DNA from: Clostridiales bacterium
Lineage (GTDB): Bacteria > Bacillota > Clostridia > Oscillospirales > Oscillospiraceae
NCBI GenBank assembly: GCA_021201475.1
Contig: JAJQEV010000062.1
Coordinates: 1 to 46,969, forward strand
DNA length: 46,969 nt
Direction of reading: 5' to 3'
Shown here in pieces: positions 18,617 through 27,669 of the stretch. Made by a program: the position numbers and the translations under genes. The stretch's first letter is position 1. Each line of letters begins with the position of its first letter. The notes below the pieces were generated by a model. It worked only from the letters and a program-made list of their open reading frames with translations, searched no databases and was not told the DNA's origin.

Positions 18617-19702
18617 TTATCGCTGAATCGCTCTGTCAATGGTCGCCCCGCCCAGGACGATCTCATCACTGTACAGCACCACAGCCTGCCCCGGCGTGAC
18701 CGCCCGCTGGGGCTGGTCAAACCGCACCTCCAGAGTGTGTTCGCCGGTTTGGACTGCTGTGGCGGGGGCCTCCTGGCGGCTGTGGCGAATCTTCACTGTG
18801 CAGCGGGTGGGGCCGTCCAGCCGGTCACAGGCAATCAGGTTCAGCCCTCTGGCCTCCAGGCCGTCGGAAAACAACTCCTCGTTGCCGCCCAGGGTAACGG
18901 TATTTTGCGCCGTGTCCTTGGCCGTCACATAGGCCCGATGGCCCAGAGCAATCTCCAACCCCTTCCGCTGGCCCAGGGTATAGCGGATATGCCCCCTGTG
19001 CCTGCCCAGCACGTTGCCCTCCCGGTCGATAAAGTCCCCCGGCGGGCAGGTCTGGCCGGTAAATCGTTCGATAAAGGCTCCATAGTCCCCGTCCGGCACA
19101 AAGCAGATGTCCTGGCTGTCCCCCTTCTTCGCGTTCAGGAAGCCATGCTGCTCCGCGATTTGCCGCACCTCCCCCTTGGTCAGCCCACCCAGGGGCATCA
19201 GGGTATGGGCCAGCTGCGCCTGGGTCAGGTTGTAGAGGAAGTAGGTCTGGTCCTTTTGCCCGTCCGCCGCCTTTTTCAGCAGGTAACGGCCTCCGGCCTT
19301 TTCAATGCGGGCATAGTGCCCTGTAGCCACATAGCTTAGCCCCAGCTCCACCCCGCGGTGGAGCATGGCACCGAACTTCAGCTCCCCATTGCAGAGGATG
19401 CAGGGGTTGGGGGTCTCCCCCCGGAGATAACTCTCCGCAAAGTCCTCCATGACCTCCCGGCGGAACTGCTCCTTGAAGTTCAGCACATAGTGGGCAATCC
19501 CCAGCTTCCAGCACACCCGGCGGGCGTCCTCCACGTCGCTGAGGCTGCAGCAGGTGGATTCCTGCCCTAACCCCAGGGCGTCATTGCCAAAGAGGTGCAT
19601 GGTGCAGCCCGTTACCCCGTATCCCTGCTCCAGCAGCAGGGCGGCGGCCACCGAACTGTCCACGCCCCCGGACATTCCCACCAGTACGCTGTTATCAGCC
19701 AT
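18617..19702 (-). CDS. mnmA: tRNA-specific 2-thiouridylase
   Basis: A protein of 361 residues that thiolates U34 of tRNAs for Lys, Glu and Gln. The ATP-pyrophosphatase loop SGGVDSS is at residues 11-17. The two catalytic cysteines are C101 in NPCILCN and C200 in DSQDIC, at the positions of E. coli MnmA C102 and C199. The C-terminal OB-like domain is complete. It overlaps the upstream pepT stop by 8 bp, so translation is coupled. The HD gene follows after 13 bp. Confidence 0.97.
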   Translation of the reverse strand: MADNSVLVGMSGGVDSSVAAALLLEQGYGVTGCTMHLFGNDALGLGQESTCCSLSDVEDARRVCWKLGIAHYVLNFKEQFRREVMEDFAESYLRGETPNPCILCNGELKFGAMLHRGVELGLSYVATGHYARIEKAGGRYLLKKAADGQKDQTYFLYNLTQAQLAHTLMPLGGLTKGEVRQIAEQHGFLNAKKGDSQDICFVPDGDYGAFIERFTGQTCPPGDFIDREGNVLGRHRGHIRYTLGQRKGLEIALGHRAYVTAKDTAQNTVTLGGNEELFSDGLEARGLNLIACDRLDGPTRCTVKIRHSRQEAPATAVQTGEHTLEVRFDQPQRAVTPGQAVVLYSDEIVLGGATIDRAIQR

Positions 19703-20912
19703 CCGCCTGCACCAGGTTCACCAGCACCTGCACCATGGCCTCCATAGACTCCACTGGGATGTACTCATACAGGCCGTGATAGTTGACGCCGCCAACGGAC
19801 AGGTTGGGGCAGGGCAGCCCCTCATAGCTCAGCCGTGCGCCGTCGGTGCCGCCCCGGATGGGGACGGTGCAGGGCTGCACCCCCGCATCCAGGAACGCCT
19901 GCTCCGCCCGCTCAATCAGCTCCATATGGGGTTCGATGCAGGACTTCATGTTATAGTAGGAATCCCGCAGCTCCAGGGTGAACCGCTCCTCGCCATACTT
20001 GGCGTTCAGGAAGGCCACCACCTGCTCCAGGTAGGCTTTGCGGGCCTCAAAGCTGGCCCGGTCATGGTCGCGAATAATCATGCGCACCGTGGCGGAGCTG
20101 GTGTCCCCCTTCACGCCGCCCACATGGTAGAAGCCCTCATAGCCCTCTGTGTGGGCCGGGGTCTCCGCCGGAGGCAGCATTTGAATCAACTCAGAGGCCA
20201 GGAGAACGGCGTTCACCATCTTGTTCTTGGCCGCGCCGGGATGGATGCTGCGGCCCCGGATGGTGATTTTCGCGGCGGCGGCGTTGAAGTTCTCATACTC
20301 CAGCCCGCCCAGTTCGCCGCCGTCCACGGTGTAGGCATACGGCACCTGGAAATAGTCAAAGTCAAAGTGGTCTGCGCCGCGGCCAATCTCCTCATCCGGG
20401 GTGAAGGCCACATAGACCGCCCGATGGGCTGCCTCCGGATGCTCCACCAGCCAGGCTACGGCGCTGACGATTTCCGCCACACCGGCCTTATCGTCCGCCC
20501 CCAACAGGGTGGTGCCGTCGGTGACAATCAGGTGATTCCCCACATACCGGTTCAGGCTGGGGAACTCCCTGGGGGACAGGACGATGCCCAGCGCCTCGTT
20601 CAGGACGATGTCGCCCCCCTGGTAGTCCACGATGCGGGGCTTCACGTTGGCGCCGCTCTCCTCCCCCGCCGTATCCATATGGGCAATCAGCCCCAGGCCG
20701 GGCAAATCCACGCAGCCGGGGGTGGCGGGCAGGTGGCCGTATACCCGGCCAAACTCGTCCACCTTTACGTCCTCCAGGCCCAGCGCGGCCAGCTCCTGCC
20801 GCAACTCCTGCGCCAGAGCCAGCTGCTTGGCGGTGCTGGGGACGGTCTGGCTCTCGCCGTCCGACTGGGTATCAAAGGATACATAGCGCAAAAAGCGTTC
20901 ACAAACAGTCAT
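19695..20912 (-). CDS. pepT: Peptidase T (tripeptide aminopeptidase)
   Basis: A protein of 405 residues, M20B metallopeptidase that removes the N-terminal residue of tripeptides in the cytoplasm. Zinc ligands and catalytic residues fit Salmonella PepT: H78 and D80 in AHMDTAGEE, D140 in GADDKAG, and E174-E175 in TPDEEIGRG. A later DTSSATVRMIIRDHD stretch belongs to the dimerisation domain. The ATG at 20912 was chosen because it starts at the family N-terminus TVCERFLRYVSFD; the 12 residues upstream lack support. A GAAAG site is weak. It begins 32 bp after clpE and overlaps mnmA. Confidence 0.97.
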   Translation of the reverse strand: MTVCERFLRYVSFDTQSDGESQTVPSTAKQLALAQELRQELAALGLEDVKVDEFGRVYGHLPATPGCVDLPGLGLIAHMDTAGEESGANVKPRIVDYQGGDIVLNEALGIVLSPREFPSLNRYVGNHLIVTDGTTLLGADDKAGVAEIVSAVAWLVEHPEAAHRAVYVAFTPDEEIGRGADHFDFDYFQVPYAYTVDGGELGGLEYENFNAAAAKITIRGRSIHPGAAKNKMVNAVLLASELIQMLPPAETPAHTEGYEGFYHVGGVKGDTSSATVRMIIRDHDRASFEARKAYLEQVVAFLNAKYGEERFTLELRDSYYNMKSCIEPHMELIERAEQAFLDAGVQPCTVPIRGGTDGARLSYEGLPCPNLSVGGVNYHGLYEYIPVESMEAMVQVLVNLVQADG

Positions 20913-20944
20913 TTTTTCACATCTTTCCAACAATTTACAGCGTC

Positions 20945-23509
20945 TCACTGGGATTGCAGCACGATGCCGCTTTCCCCGGCGCCGGCGTGCATCCGGGTGA
21001 TGGCAATCATATACTGGTCAATCAGCACGCTGGCAATGGCGTCCTCCAACTCCTTCTGAATCAGGCGGCGCAGGTTTCTGGCCCCATAGGTCAGGGAGTA
21101 GGACTTCTCCGTCAGGTAGTCCAGAAGGCTGTCGTCCCAGGTGAAGGTGATGCGCTTCTCCGCCAAAGCGTCCCGCAGCTCGCCCAGCATGATGCCGGCG
21201 ATGGCCTGGAAGTTCTCCTCGCTGAGGCGGTTAAAGTGGATGATTTCATCCACGCGGTTGATAAACTCCGGTCGCAGGAAGCCCTGGAGGGCCTTCATGG
21301 TCTTGTCCTTATCCTGCTCGTTCACCGTCTTGCCGAAGCCCACGCTGCCTACCTGCTCATTGCTGCCGGCGTTGGAGGTCATAACGATGACGGTGTTCTC
21401 AAAGTTCACCTTGCGGCCATGGGAATCGGTCAGCTGGCCGTCGTCCAGGATTTGCAGCATGATGTTCAGCACATCGGGGTGGGCCTTCTCGATTTCATCA
21501 AACAGGATAACCGAATAGGGCCTGCGGCGCACCCGCTCCGTCAGCTGGCCCGCCTCATCATAGCCCACATAGCCGGGAGGGGAGCCAATCATCTTGGAGA
21601 CGGCATAAGTCTCCATATACTCCGACATATCCAGCCGAATCAGGGAGTCCGGCGTGCTGAACAGGTCCTCTGCCAGCCGCTTCACCAACTCCGTCTTGCC
21701 CACGCCGGTGGAGCCCACGAAGATGAAGGACACCGGCTTGTGCTTGGGGGAGATACCCACCCGGTTCCGGCGGATGGCGGCGGTGACGGCCTCCACCGCC
21801 TCGTCCTGGCCCACGATGTGCTCCTTCAGCCGGTCGCCCAGGGTGGACAGCCGGGCAAACTCCACCTCCTGGATGCGGCTGGCGGGGATGTCCGTCCACT
21901 GCTCAATGACCCGGGCCAGGTTCTCCACACTCAGCTCCGGTCTGGGAATGGCCTTCAACTCACTGAGTTGGTTCTCCGTCTGGAGGATTTTGCTCTGGAT
22001 GATGGCCCGCTGCTCAAAGGTGCGGTCATCGTTGGCCTCCTGCATCCTCCGGCGCTCCTCCTGGAGTTTGGCCATCTCCTCCTTGACGTGCTGGGTCTGG
22101 TCGGCGTTCTGGCGGAGCCGCTCCTCCCGCTGCTCCTCCGTCAGGGAGGTATTGGCCCGCAGGTTCTGCCGGGCCGCGTTCAGGTTGGACAGTTCCTGAC
22201 GGCGGCGGGAAATCTGCTTCTCATTGGCGGTCAACTCATTGTTATGGGCCTCGCTCTGCTGGCTGCTCTGGAGTTGGAGCAGTTCCTGCTCCTTCTCCAG
22301 GTCGGCCTTGTCCTTCTCCAGCGCGGCGATTTTCGCCAGATTGGCGTTGTGCAGGTTCACATCGGAGCAGGCTTCGTCAATCAGGTCAATGGCCTTGTCC
22401 GGCAGATACCGGTCGGTGATATACCGCTCGGAGAGCAGCACCGCGTCCCGGGCCACCGCGTCGGGGATGATGACCTGATGATAGTCCTCATAGTAGTGGG
22501 CCACGCCCCGGATGACCTCCACGGCGTCGTCAATGGACGGCTCCGCCACAGTGACCGGCTGGAACCGGCGCTCCAGGGCGGTATCCTTCTCGATATACTT
22601 GCGGTACTCGTCAAAGGTGGTGGCACCGATGACCTGAATCTCCCCCCTGGACAGGGCAGGCTTCAGGATGTTGGCTGCGTTCATGCTGCCCTCGGCGTCG
22701 CCGGCGCCGACGATATTGTGAATCTCATCAATGACCAGGATGACATTGCCCACCGACTTGATTTCGTCAATCAGGCCCTTCATCCGGCTTTCAAACTGGC
22801 CGCGGAACTGAGTGCCCGCCACCAGGGCGGTCAGATCCAGCAGATAGACCTCCTTGTCCTTCAGCTTATAGGGAACGTTGCCCTCCACAATGCGGATGGC
22901 CAGGCCTTCGGCGATGGCCGTCTTGCCGACGCCCGGCTCGCCAATCAGGCAGGGGTTGTTCTTCTGGCGGCGGTTCAGGATTTGAATCACCCGGGCAATC
23001 TCCTCCTGGCGGCCAATGATGTTGTCCAGCTTGCCCTCTCTGGCCCTGCCGGTCAGGGATTGGCAATAGCTCTCCAGGAACTTCCGCTTGCCGCCCTGCT
23101 GCCCCTGGGCGGATCGGTCCCTGGGCGGTTCATTTTTCCGATCCTGCCTGCCGTTGCTGTTGTCGACATTCTGGGGGCGGTCAGATTGGTTGTCTCGGTT
23201 GAAAAGCCTGTTCAGGAAGGGGAAGGTGGCAGTTTTATGTTCCTCCTCCTCATCCTCCTGCTCATCGCCGTCGGTAATCTCCTCCAGGGACTCCGGGCCG
23301 CCGAATGCGTTCATCATTTCGCCTGTCAGATTTTCCACGTCCTCATCGGAGATGCCCATCTTATCTATCAGTTCATTCACCGGCTGAATGCCCATCTCTT
23401 TTGCGCATTTCAGACACAGCCCTTCGTTCTTCGTTTCGCCGTTCTCCAAGCGCGTGATAAAAACGACTGCAACGTTTTTTTGACATTTTGAGCAAAGTGT
23501 AGGTTTCAT
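20945..23509 (-). CDS. clpE: ClpE-type AAA+ unfoldase with N-terminal zinc finger
   Basis: A protein of 854 residues (counted from the second ATG, which has AAGGAG 8 nt upstream). The N-terminus carries four cysteines C6, C9, C32 and C35 in a zinc-finger pattern, then an acidic linker, and no Clp-N repeats. This is the ClpE arrangement, not ClpC. The first AAA+ domain has a Walker A GEPGVGKT at 190-197 and Walker [12 protein letters not shown] long charged coiled-coil middle domain spans roughly 400-535. The second AAA+ domain has [10 protein letters not shown] and [13 protein letters not shown]. It would feed substrates to ClpP. No McsA/McsB or CtsR gene is adjacent. Confidence 0.93.
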   Translation of the reverse strand: MKPTLCSKCQKNVAVVFITRLENGETKNEGLCLKCAKEMGIQPVNELIDKMGISDEDVENLTGEMMNAFGGPESLEEITDGDEQEDEEEEHKTATFPFLNRLFNRDNQSDRPQNVDNSNGRQDRKNEPPRDRSAQGQQGGKRKFLESYCQSLTGRAREGKLDNIIGRQEEIARVIQILNRRQKNNPCLIGEPGVGKTAIAEGLAIRIVEGNVPYKLKDKEVYLLDLTALVAGTQFRGQFESRMKGLIDEIKSVGNVILVIDEIHNIVGAGDAEGSMNAANILKPALSRGEIQVIGATTFDEYRKYIEKDTALERRFQPVTVAEPSIDDAVEVIRGVAHYYEDYHQVIIPDAVARDAVLLSERYITDRYLPDKAIDLIDEACSDVNLHNANLAKIAALEKDKADLEKEQELLQLQSSQQSEAHNNELTANEKQISRRRQELSNLNAARQNLRANTSLTEEQREERLRQNADQTQHVKEEMAKLQEERRRMQEANDDRTFEQRAIIQSKILQTENQLSELKAIPRPELSVENLARVIEQWTDIPASRIQEVEFARLSTLGDRLKEHIVGQDEAVEAVTAAIRRNRVGISPKHKPVSFIFVGSTGVGKTELVKRLAEDLFSTPDSLIRLDMSEYMETYAVSKMIGSPPGYVGYDEAGQLTERVRRRPYSVILFDEIEKAHPDVLNIMLQILDDGQLTDSHGRKVNFENTVIVMTSNAGSNEQVGSVGFGKTVNEQDKDKTMKALQGFLRPEFINRVDEIIHFNRLSEENFQAIAGIMLGELRDALAEKRITFTWDDSLLDYLTEKSYSLTYGARNLRRLIQKELEDAIASVLIDQYMIAITRMHAGAGESGIVLQSQ

Positions 23510-23574
23510 TTTCATTACTCCTTGGCGTTTGTACTACTGTACACCTGGGGGTTCCCTCCCCCGTTCTCCTATCC

Positions 23575-23580
23575 AGTATA
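23575..23580 (-). promoter_or_regulatory. Possible -10 element of the clpE transcript
   Basis: TATACT on the minus strand, about 65 bp before the start. No clear -35 and no CtsR heptad repeat were found upstream, so the assignment is tentative. Confidence 0.35.
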
Positions 23581-23659
23581 GCACGGGGTTATGAATATTT
23601 TATGTCCAATCGCAAACTTTTTCTGAAAAAACCGCAAATTCTTCTTCGCTCAGCCCCTG

Positions 23660-24853
23660 TTATGGCACATAAAGGTGGGCGCTGCCGTCCCCAATCAGCA
23701 TAGCAGAGCCGTCGGTGCGCATCAGCACCGTCGTCTCGCCGCCGTTGGCAATGGAGGCATACTCGTCCAGGTCCCGGGTGAAAATCATCAGCCGGTTTGC
23801 TGTCAGCACCGCGATATACCGCCCTGCCACTGACACGGACAGCACCTCCTCCTTGATGGCCCTGGAAGCGTACTCGTCCCCGTTTTCATCGATTACCATC
23901 AGCTGGCCCATACTGCCCGCTTTATATTTCCCCATCAGCTCCACGGAAAAGTCCAGGCCGTTGATGGCAAAGCTTTGCAGGTACTGGGAACTGTCCGACC
24001 AGCTGTTCAGCAGCGTCCCACTGCCGTTCACCAGCATCACACCGCTCTCCGTCTGAATGCGGATGGTATCCCCTGTCCAGTACAGATCCAACACCGTATC
24101 GGAACCCAGATTCAGCCCCACCAGTTTCTCCCCGGTGGCGCATTCGTACAGCTCCAGGTAGCTGGCAAAGGAAGTGTCCTCCTGACCGATGGTGATGAGT
24201 GCCAGGGTGTCATTGTCCGGGGACACCAGCGCATCCATAACGTAGACGCTGGAAATATTCTCCTTCAGCACAGGGTCATAGCCCTCGTCGAACACTGTGA
24301 CGGCCGCCTTATACCCGGCGGCCTCCTCGATCACCGTCAGATAACCGTTTTCGTTCAGCCGTGCGCCTAAGATAGCGTAATTGGTCTCTGTGCGATAGGA
24401 AAAGACAACCTCTTCCCTCTGAATCACCATCAGGTCGTTGCCACCCACGTCATAGACCACGGCGATATCCCCCTCTGACAGAGCCACCGGCGTGGTGTAC
24501 TGCACCGACTCCTCCAGCAGCAGGTTGCCGGAGAGGGAGTACACCTGAACGGAATTGGTGGCGTAAATCACCAGGTTGTCCCCCGCCATGACGTAGGCAT
24601 CCGCCACGTCGGTGCTGAAGGTGAAGTCCTGGGCCTCGCCGTCCTCATCCCGCTCAATGTTCCGATACAGGAAGTAGCGCACCACACCGTCCAGCGTGAC
24701 GGTGTCCCGATACACGATGAAGAGCACCGCCCCCAGCACCATTACGCAGGTCACGATGATGGCCACCAGCCGCACCAGTACACGGACGGGAATGGGCAGC
24801 GGCCTGGGTTCCGTCGCGGTTTGTTTTTTCTTTTTCAGTCGTTTCCCTGTCAT
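23660..24853 (-). CDS. DUF5711-type membrane-anchored protein
   Basis: A protein of 397 residues. Basic residues (KRLKKKK) precede one transmembrane helix at about 24-48 (VRLVAIIVTCVMVLGAVLFIV). The remaining 340 residues lie outside the cytoplasm and consist of short repeats with D-N-L-V-I-Y, L-x-V-x-D and similar strands, resembling a beta-propeller. The pattern matches the DUF5711 family of clostridia, which has no established function. The ATG at 24853 has AAAGGGAG upstream. It lies 37 bp after truA on the same strand, so it is probably the end of the truA transcript. Confidence 0.72.
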   Translation of the reverse strand: MTGKRLKKKKQTATEPRPLPIPVRVLVRLVAIIVTCVMVLGAVLFIVYRDTVTLDGVVRYFLYRNIERDEDGEAQDFTFSTDVADAYVMAGDNLVIYATNSVQVYSLSGNLLLEESVQYTTPVALSEGDIAVVYDVGGNDLMVIQREEVVFSYRTETNYAILGARLNENGYLTVIEEAAGYKAAVTVFDEGYDPVLKENISSVYVMDALVSPDNDTLALITIGQEDTSFASYLELYECATGEKLVGLNLGSDTVLDLYWTGDTIRIQTESGVMLVNGSGTLLNSWSDSSQYLQSFAINGLDFSVELMGKYKAGSMGQLMVIDENGDEYASRAIKEEVLSVSVAGRYIAVLTANRLMIFTRDLDEYASIANGGETTVLMRTDGSAMLIGDGSAHLYVP

Positions 24854-24890
24854 AGATGCGCTCCCTTTCCCGCCTGATGAAAGGCGGCAA

Positions 24891-25673
24891 TCAAGCCCCG
24901 CCGTCCACTGGGTCTGTCTCCAGCCCCACCGGCTCCCGATACCAGAGCTTCGTCATATACAGGCCCTCCGGCGGCGCGGTGGGGCCTGCCTCGGTGCGGT
25001 TCTTCCGGGCCAAAATGCCGTCAATATCCTCCGGGCGGAACTTTCCCTCCGCCGCGTAGAGGATGGTGCCCACCATGCAGCGCACCTGATTGTACAAAAA
25101 GCCGTCCGCGCAGACCCGGAGTTCAATCAGGTCTCCGCTCCGGCTGACGGTAAAATAGGAGATGGTGCGGACGTTGGTGCGGGTAGGGGTGCCCACATCC
25201 CGGACGGCGGAGAAGTCGTGGGTGCCCACGAAGCGGTTCGCCGCGTCCTGCAAGAAGTCCTCGTCCAACCGCTTGGGATAAAAATACGCCCGGTTCACAT
25301 AAAAGGCATTGCGGATACGGGAGTTGTACACCCGGTAGGTGTACTCCTTCCGGAGGCAGGAGCCGATGGCGTTGAACTCCTCCGACACCTGCCGGGCGGC
25401 CAGCACCACAATGTCCCCCGGAAGCCGGGCGTTGAAGGCCAGGGGCATCCGGTCACAGGGGATGTTGCAGTTCGTGCGGAAGTTGGCGATATAGACCTCG
25501 GCGTGGACGCCGGCGTCTGTCCGCCCCGCCCCGGTGAATTTGACCGGGTGCTTCACCACCTTGGCCACACAGGTCTCCAGCATCTCCTGCACTGTCATGG
25601 CGTTCTTCTGCCGCTGCCAGCCGTGGTAGGCTGTACCCACATACATCAGCTTTAAGGCGATGTTTCTCATCAT
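24891..25673 (-). CDS. truA: tRNA pseudouridine synthase A
   Basis: A protein of 260 residues that isomerises U38-U40 in tRNA anticodon stems. LMYVGTAYHGWQRQ opens the domain, and the catalytic Asp is in FTGAGRTDAGVHA. The C-terminal region contains DGFLYNQVRCMVGTIL, the family's signature. Its start is ATGATG overlapping the ecfT stop codon by 1 bp (TGATG), so translation is coupled. The ecfT-truA pairing is common in Firmicutes. The reading frame continues upstream but the ecfT overlap makes 25673 the best start. Confidence 0.97.
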   Translation of the reverse strand: MMRNIALKLMYVGTAYHGWQRQKNAMTVQEMLETCVAKVVKHPVKFTGAGRTDAGVHAEVYIANFRTNCNIPCDRMPLAFNARLPGDIVVLAARQVSEEFNAIGSCLRKEYTYRVYNSRIRNAFYVNRAYFYPKRLDEDFLQDAANRFVGTHDFSAVRDVGTPTRTNVRTISYFTVSRSGDLIELRVCADGFLYNQVRCMVGTILYAAEGKFRPEDIDGILARKNRTEAGPTAPPEGLYMTKLWYREPVGLETDPVDGGA

Positions 25674-26482
25674 CACAGCCCGAAGCCCACGCCCAGCACG
25701 CCCACCAGGACGCACAGGGCCAGCCCGCCCACCATAGCGGTATAATCGTTCCTGACGTATTTCAGCCGGTGCAGCCGGGTGCGGCCCTGGCCGCCGTGAT
25801 AGCAGCGGCACTCCATGGCCGTCGCCAGCTCGTCCGCCCGGCGGAAGGCCGAGATGAACAGCGGCACCAGCAGCGGCACCATGGCCTTGGCCCGGTCGAT
25901 GAGGCTGCCCGTCTCGAAGTCCGCCCCACGAGCCTTCTGGGCGGACATGATTTTATCCGTCTCCTCGATCAGGGTGGGGATGAACCGCAGGGCAATGGAC
26001 ATCATCATCGCCAGGTCATGCACCGGCACATGGAGCTTCTTCAGCGGCCCCAGCAGGCTTTCGATGGCGTCCGTCAGCTGGATGGGGGAGGTGGTATAGG
26101 TCAGCAGGAAGGTGCCGGAAATCAGCATCATAATGCGGGCCACCATGAACACCGCCGTCTTGACGCCCTCGCTGTAGATGTGGAGGAAGCCGATGTGAAC
26201 CAGCTCCACCCCGCCGGTGGCGTAAAACAGATTCAATACGCCGGTAAAAATCAGAATAATCAGCACCGGCCGCATCCCCCGGACGATGGGCTTCACCCCC
26301 ACCTTGGAGGCATGAATGCAACCGGCCAAAATCAGAAACATGATGGCATAGGTCAGAAAGCTCTCCGCCAGAAACAGGGCCACGATGTAGACCACGACCA
26401 AAATCAGCTTCGTCCTGGGGTCCAGGCGATGCACCACCGAGTCCCCCGGAAAATATTGGCCCAGCGTAATGTCCTTTAACAT
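25673..26482 (-). CDS. ecfT: ECF transporter transmembrane subunit EcfT
   Basis: A protein of 269 residues with about five membrane helices and two cytoplasmic coupling helices carrying the Ala-Arg-Gly-type motifs, one as QKARGADF and one as AMECRCYHGG. It is the scaffold of energy-coupling-factor vitamin/metal transporters and needs the ATPases EcfA1/A2 and an S component. None of these is next to it in the window, unlike the usual ecfA1-ecfA2-ecfT layout, so they must be elsewhere. It is coupled to truA downstream. Confidence 0.95.
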   Translation of the reverse strand: MLKDITLGQYFPGDSVVHRLDPRTKLILVVVYIVALFLAESFLTYAIMFLILAGCIHASKVGVKPIVRGMRPVLIILIFTGVLNLFYATGGVELVHIGFLHIYSEGVKTAVFMVARIMMLISGTFLLTYTTSPIQLTDAIESLLGPLKKLHVPVHDLAMMMSIALRFIPTLIEETDKIMSAQKARGADFETGSLIDRAKAMVPLLVPLFISAFRRADELATAMECRCYHGGQGRTRLHRLKYVRNDYTAMVGGLALCVLVGVLGVGFGL

Positions 26483-26594
26483 ACCGGATACTCCTTCTAT
26501 CCTTCAAAATTTGCGAGACGTGTTAGGCGTGTCCGCAGGCACACACAAATCGGGCTTCGGGCGTTTGGACGCCCTGCCTTCGCTGCCCGTCAGC

Positions 26595-26780
26595 TCACTG
26601 GTTCATGTCAATATAGGTTTTCACGAAGCTGGATAGCAGGCCGCAGGCAATGCCGCCAATCAGCCTGGCATAGTCCGTGTCGCCCGTCAAAAAGTTGGAG
26701 GTGACAAAGAGCAAGACACCGACGGCCAGCAGCGCCATATAGACGAAGGTCAGTATTTTGTTGAGATTCTTTTTATCCAC
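26595..26780 (-). CDS. Small protein with two membrane helices
   Basis: A protein of 61 residues beginning at a GTG (26778-26780), with GAGGAC about 9 nt upstream. Helix one is LTFVYMALLAVGVLLFVTSNF and a second, weaker hydrophobic segment runs through LIGGIACGLLSSFV. No family was recognised. It lies between the rRNA methyltransferase and ecfT on the same strand, 94 bp and 112 bp from each. Short membrane proteins of this type are often overlooked; this one is supported by its helix pattern and start site only. Confidence 0.55.
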   Translation of the reverse strand: MDKKNLNKILTFVYMALLAVGVLLFVTSNFLTGDTDYARLIGGIACGLLSSFVKTYIDMNQ

Positions 26781-26874
26781 GATGAAGTCCTCGCTTTCCC
26801 GTTTTTATCCTACCCCGCCGGATGGCTCCCGGCGGGAGGCTCATACAGTTTCCCGCGATAACTGATGCAGCGCC

Positions 26875-27645
26875 TCACCGGCCCGCTTCGCCGCGGTACC
26901 ACTCCCACAGCACCACGGCGGCGGCTGTGGCCGCGTTCAGCGACTCGCATTGCATCTCCATGGGGATTTTTACCGTCTCCCGGCAGGCGTCCAGCAGCCA
27001 GGCCGACACGCCATGCCCCTCGCTGCCGATGGCAACCGCGCACCGGGCCAGGTCGGCCTGTTGCAGCGCCACCGTGTCCTCCCGCAAGGCGGTGGCGTAC
27101 AGGGGCAGACCGCTCCTGTACAGCAGGGGCAGCAGCGCCTCGCCCTCCACCTCCCACACCGGGAGGCGGAACGCTGCCCCCATACTGGCCCGGACCGCCT
27201 TCCAGCCGAAGGGGTCGGCGCAGTGACCGGTCAGCAGCAGACCGTCCGCGCCGAAGGCGTCGGCGGTGCGCCAAATGGTTCCCACATTGCCGGGGTCTTG
27301 CAATCCGTCCAGAATCAGGTACCGGCTGCCGTCCAATCGCTCCGGCGGCCGGAGGTCTGGCTGCCGGAGGGAGAACAGCGCGCCCTGGGGTGCCTTCATG
27401 GGGGAAACCGAGGCCATCACATCAGAGGGCAGGACAGCCCGCCGCACCCCTTGGGGCAGCGGTGGGCAGGTGACGTCCTCAGTCAGCAGGACGGCAGTCA
27501 AAGGAGCCTGCCAGCGAAGGGCTTCCTCCAGCAGCTTGACCCCGTCGCCAACATATTCCCCGCAGGAACGGCGGTAGCTCCGATCCCGCAGCAGCTTTTT
27601 GAAATGCCCCAAAAGGGGGTTTGTTCGGCTGGTAATCTTTTCCAA
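26875..27645 (-). CDS. TrmH/SpoU-family RNA 2'-O-methyltransferase
   Basis: A protein of 256 residues. The N-terminus LGHFKKLLRDRSYRRSCGEYVGDGVKLLEEAL is the usual RNA-binding part, and the C-terminal knot domain has its three signatures: LDGLQDPGNVGTIWRTADAFG, AIGSEGHGVS, and IPMEMQCESLNAATAAAV with the catalytic Asn. Members methylate the ribose of rRNA or tRNA; the target (23S rRNA or tRNA) cannot be decided. It is followed on the same strand by the two-helix peptide. The BspA-like gene upstream ends 24 bp before it. Confidence 0.93.
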   Translation of the reverse strand: MEKITSRTNPLLGHFKKLLRDRSYRRSCGEYVGDGVKLLEEALRWQAPLTAVLLTEDVTCPPLPQGVRRAVLPSDVMASVSPMKAPQGALFSLRQPDLRPPERLDGSRYLILDGLQDPGNVGTIWRTADAFGADGLLLTGHCADPFGWKAVRASMGAAFRLPVWEVEGEALLPLLYRSGLPLYATALREDTVALQQADLARCAVAIGSEGHGVSAWLLDACRETVKIPMEMQCESLNAATAAAVVLWEWYRGEAGR

Positions 27646-27669
27646 ACCTTAAACTCCATTTCCACGGTC

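Noticed and set aside
20954-23491. A long 845-residue open frame on the plus strand opposite clpE.
   Set aside because: It is the antisense shadow of the GC-rich clpE gene, starts at TTG without a ribosome binding site, and its residues follow no protein family.
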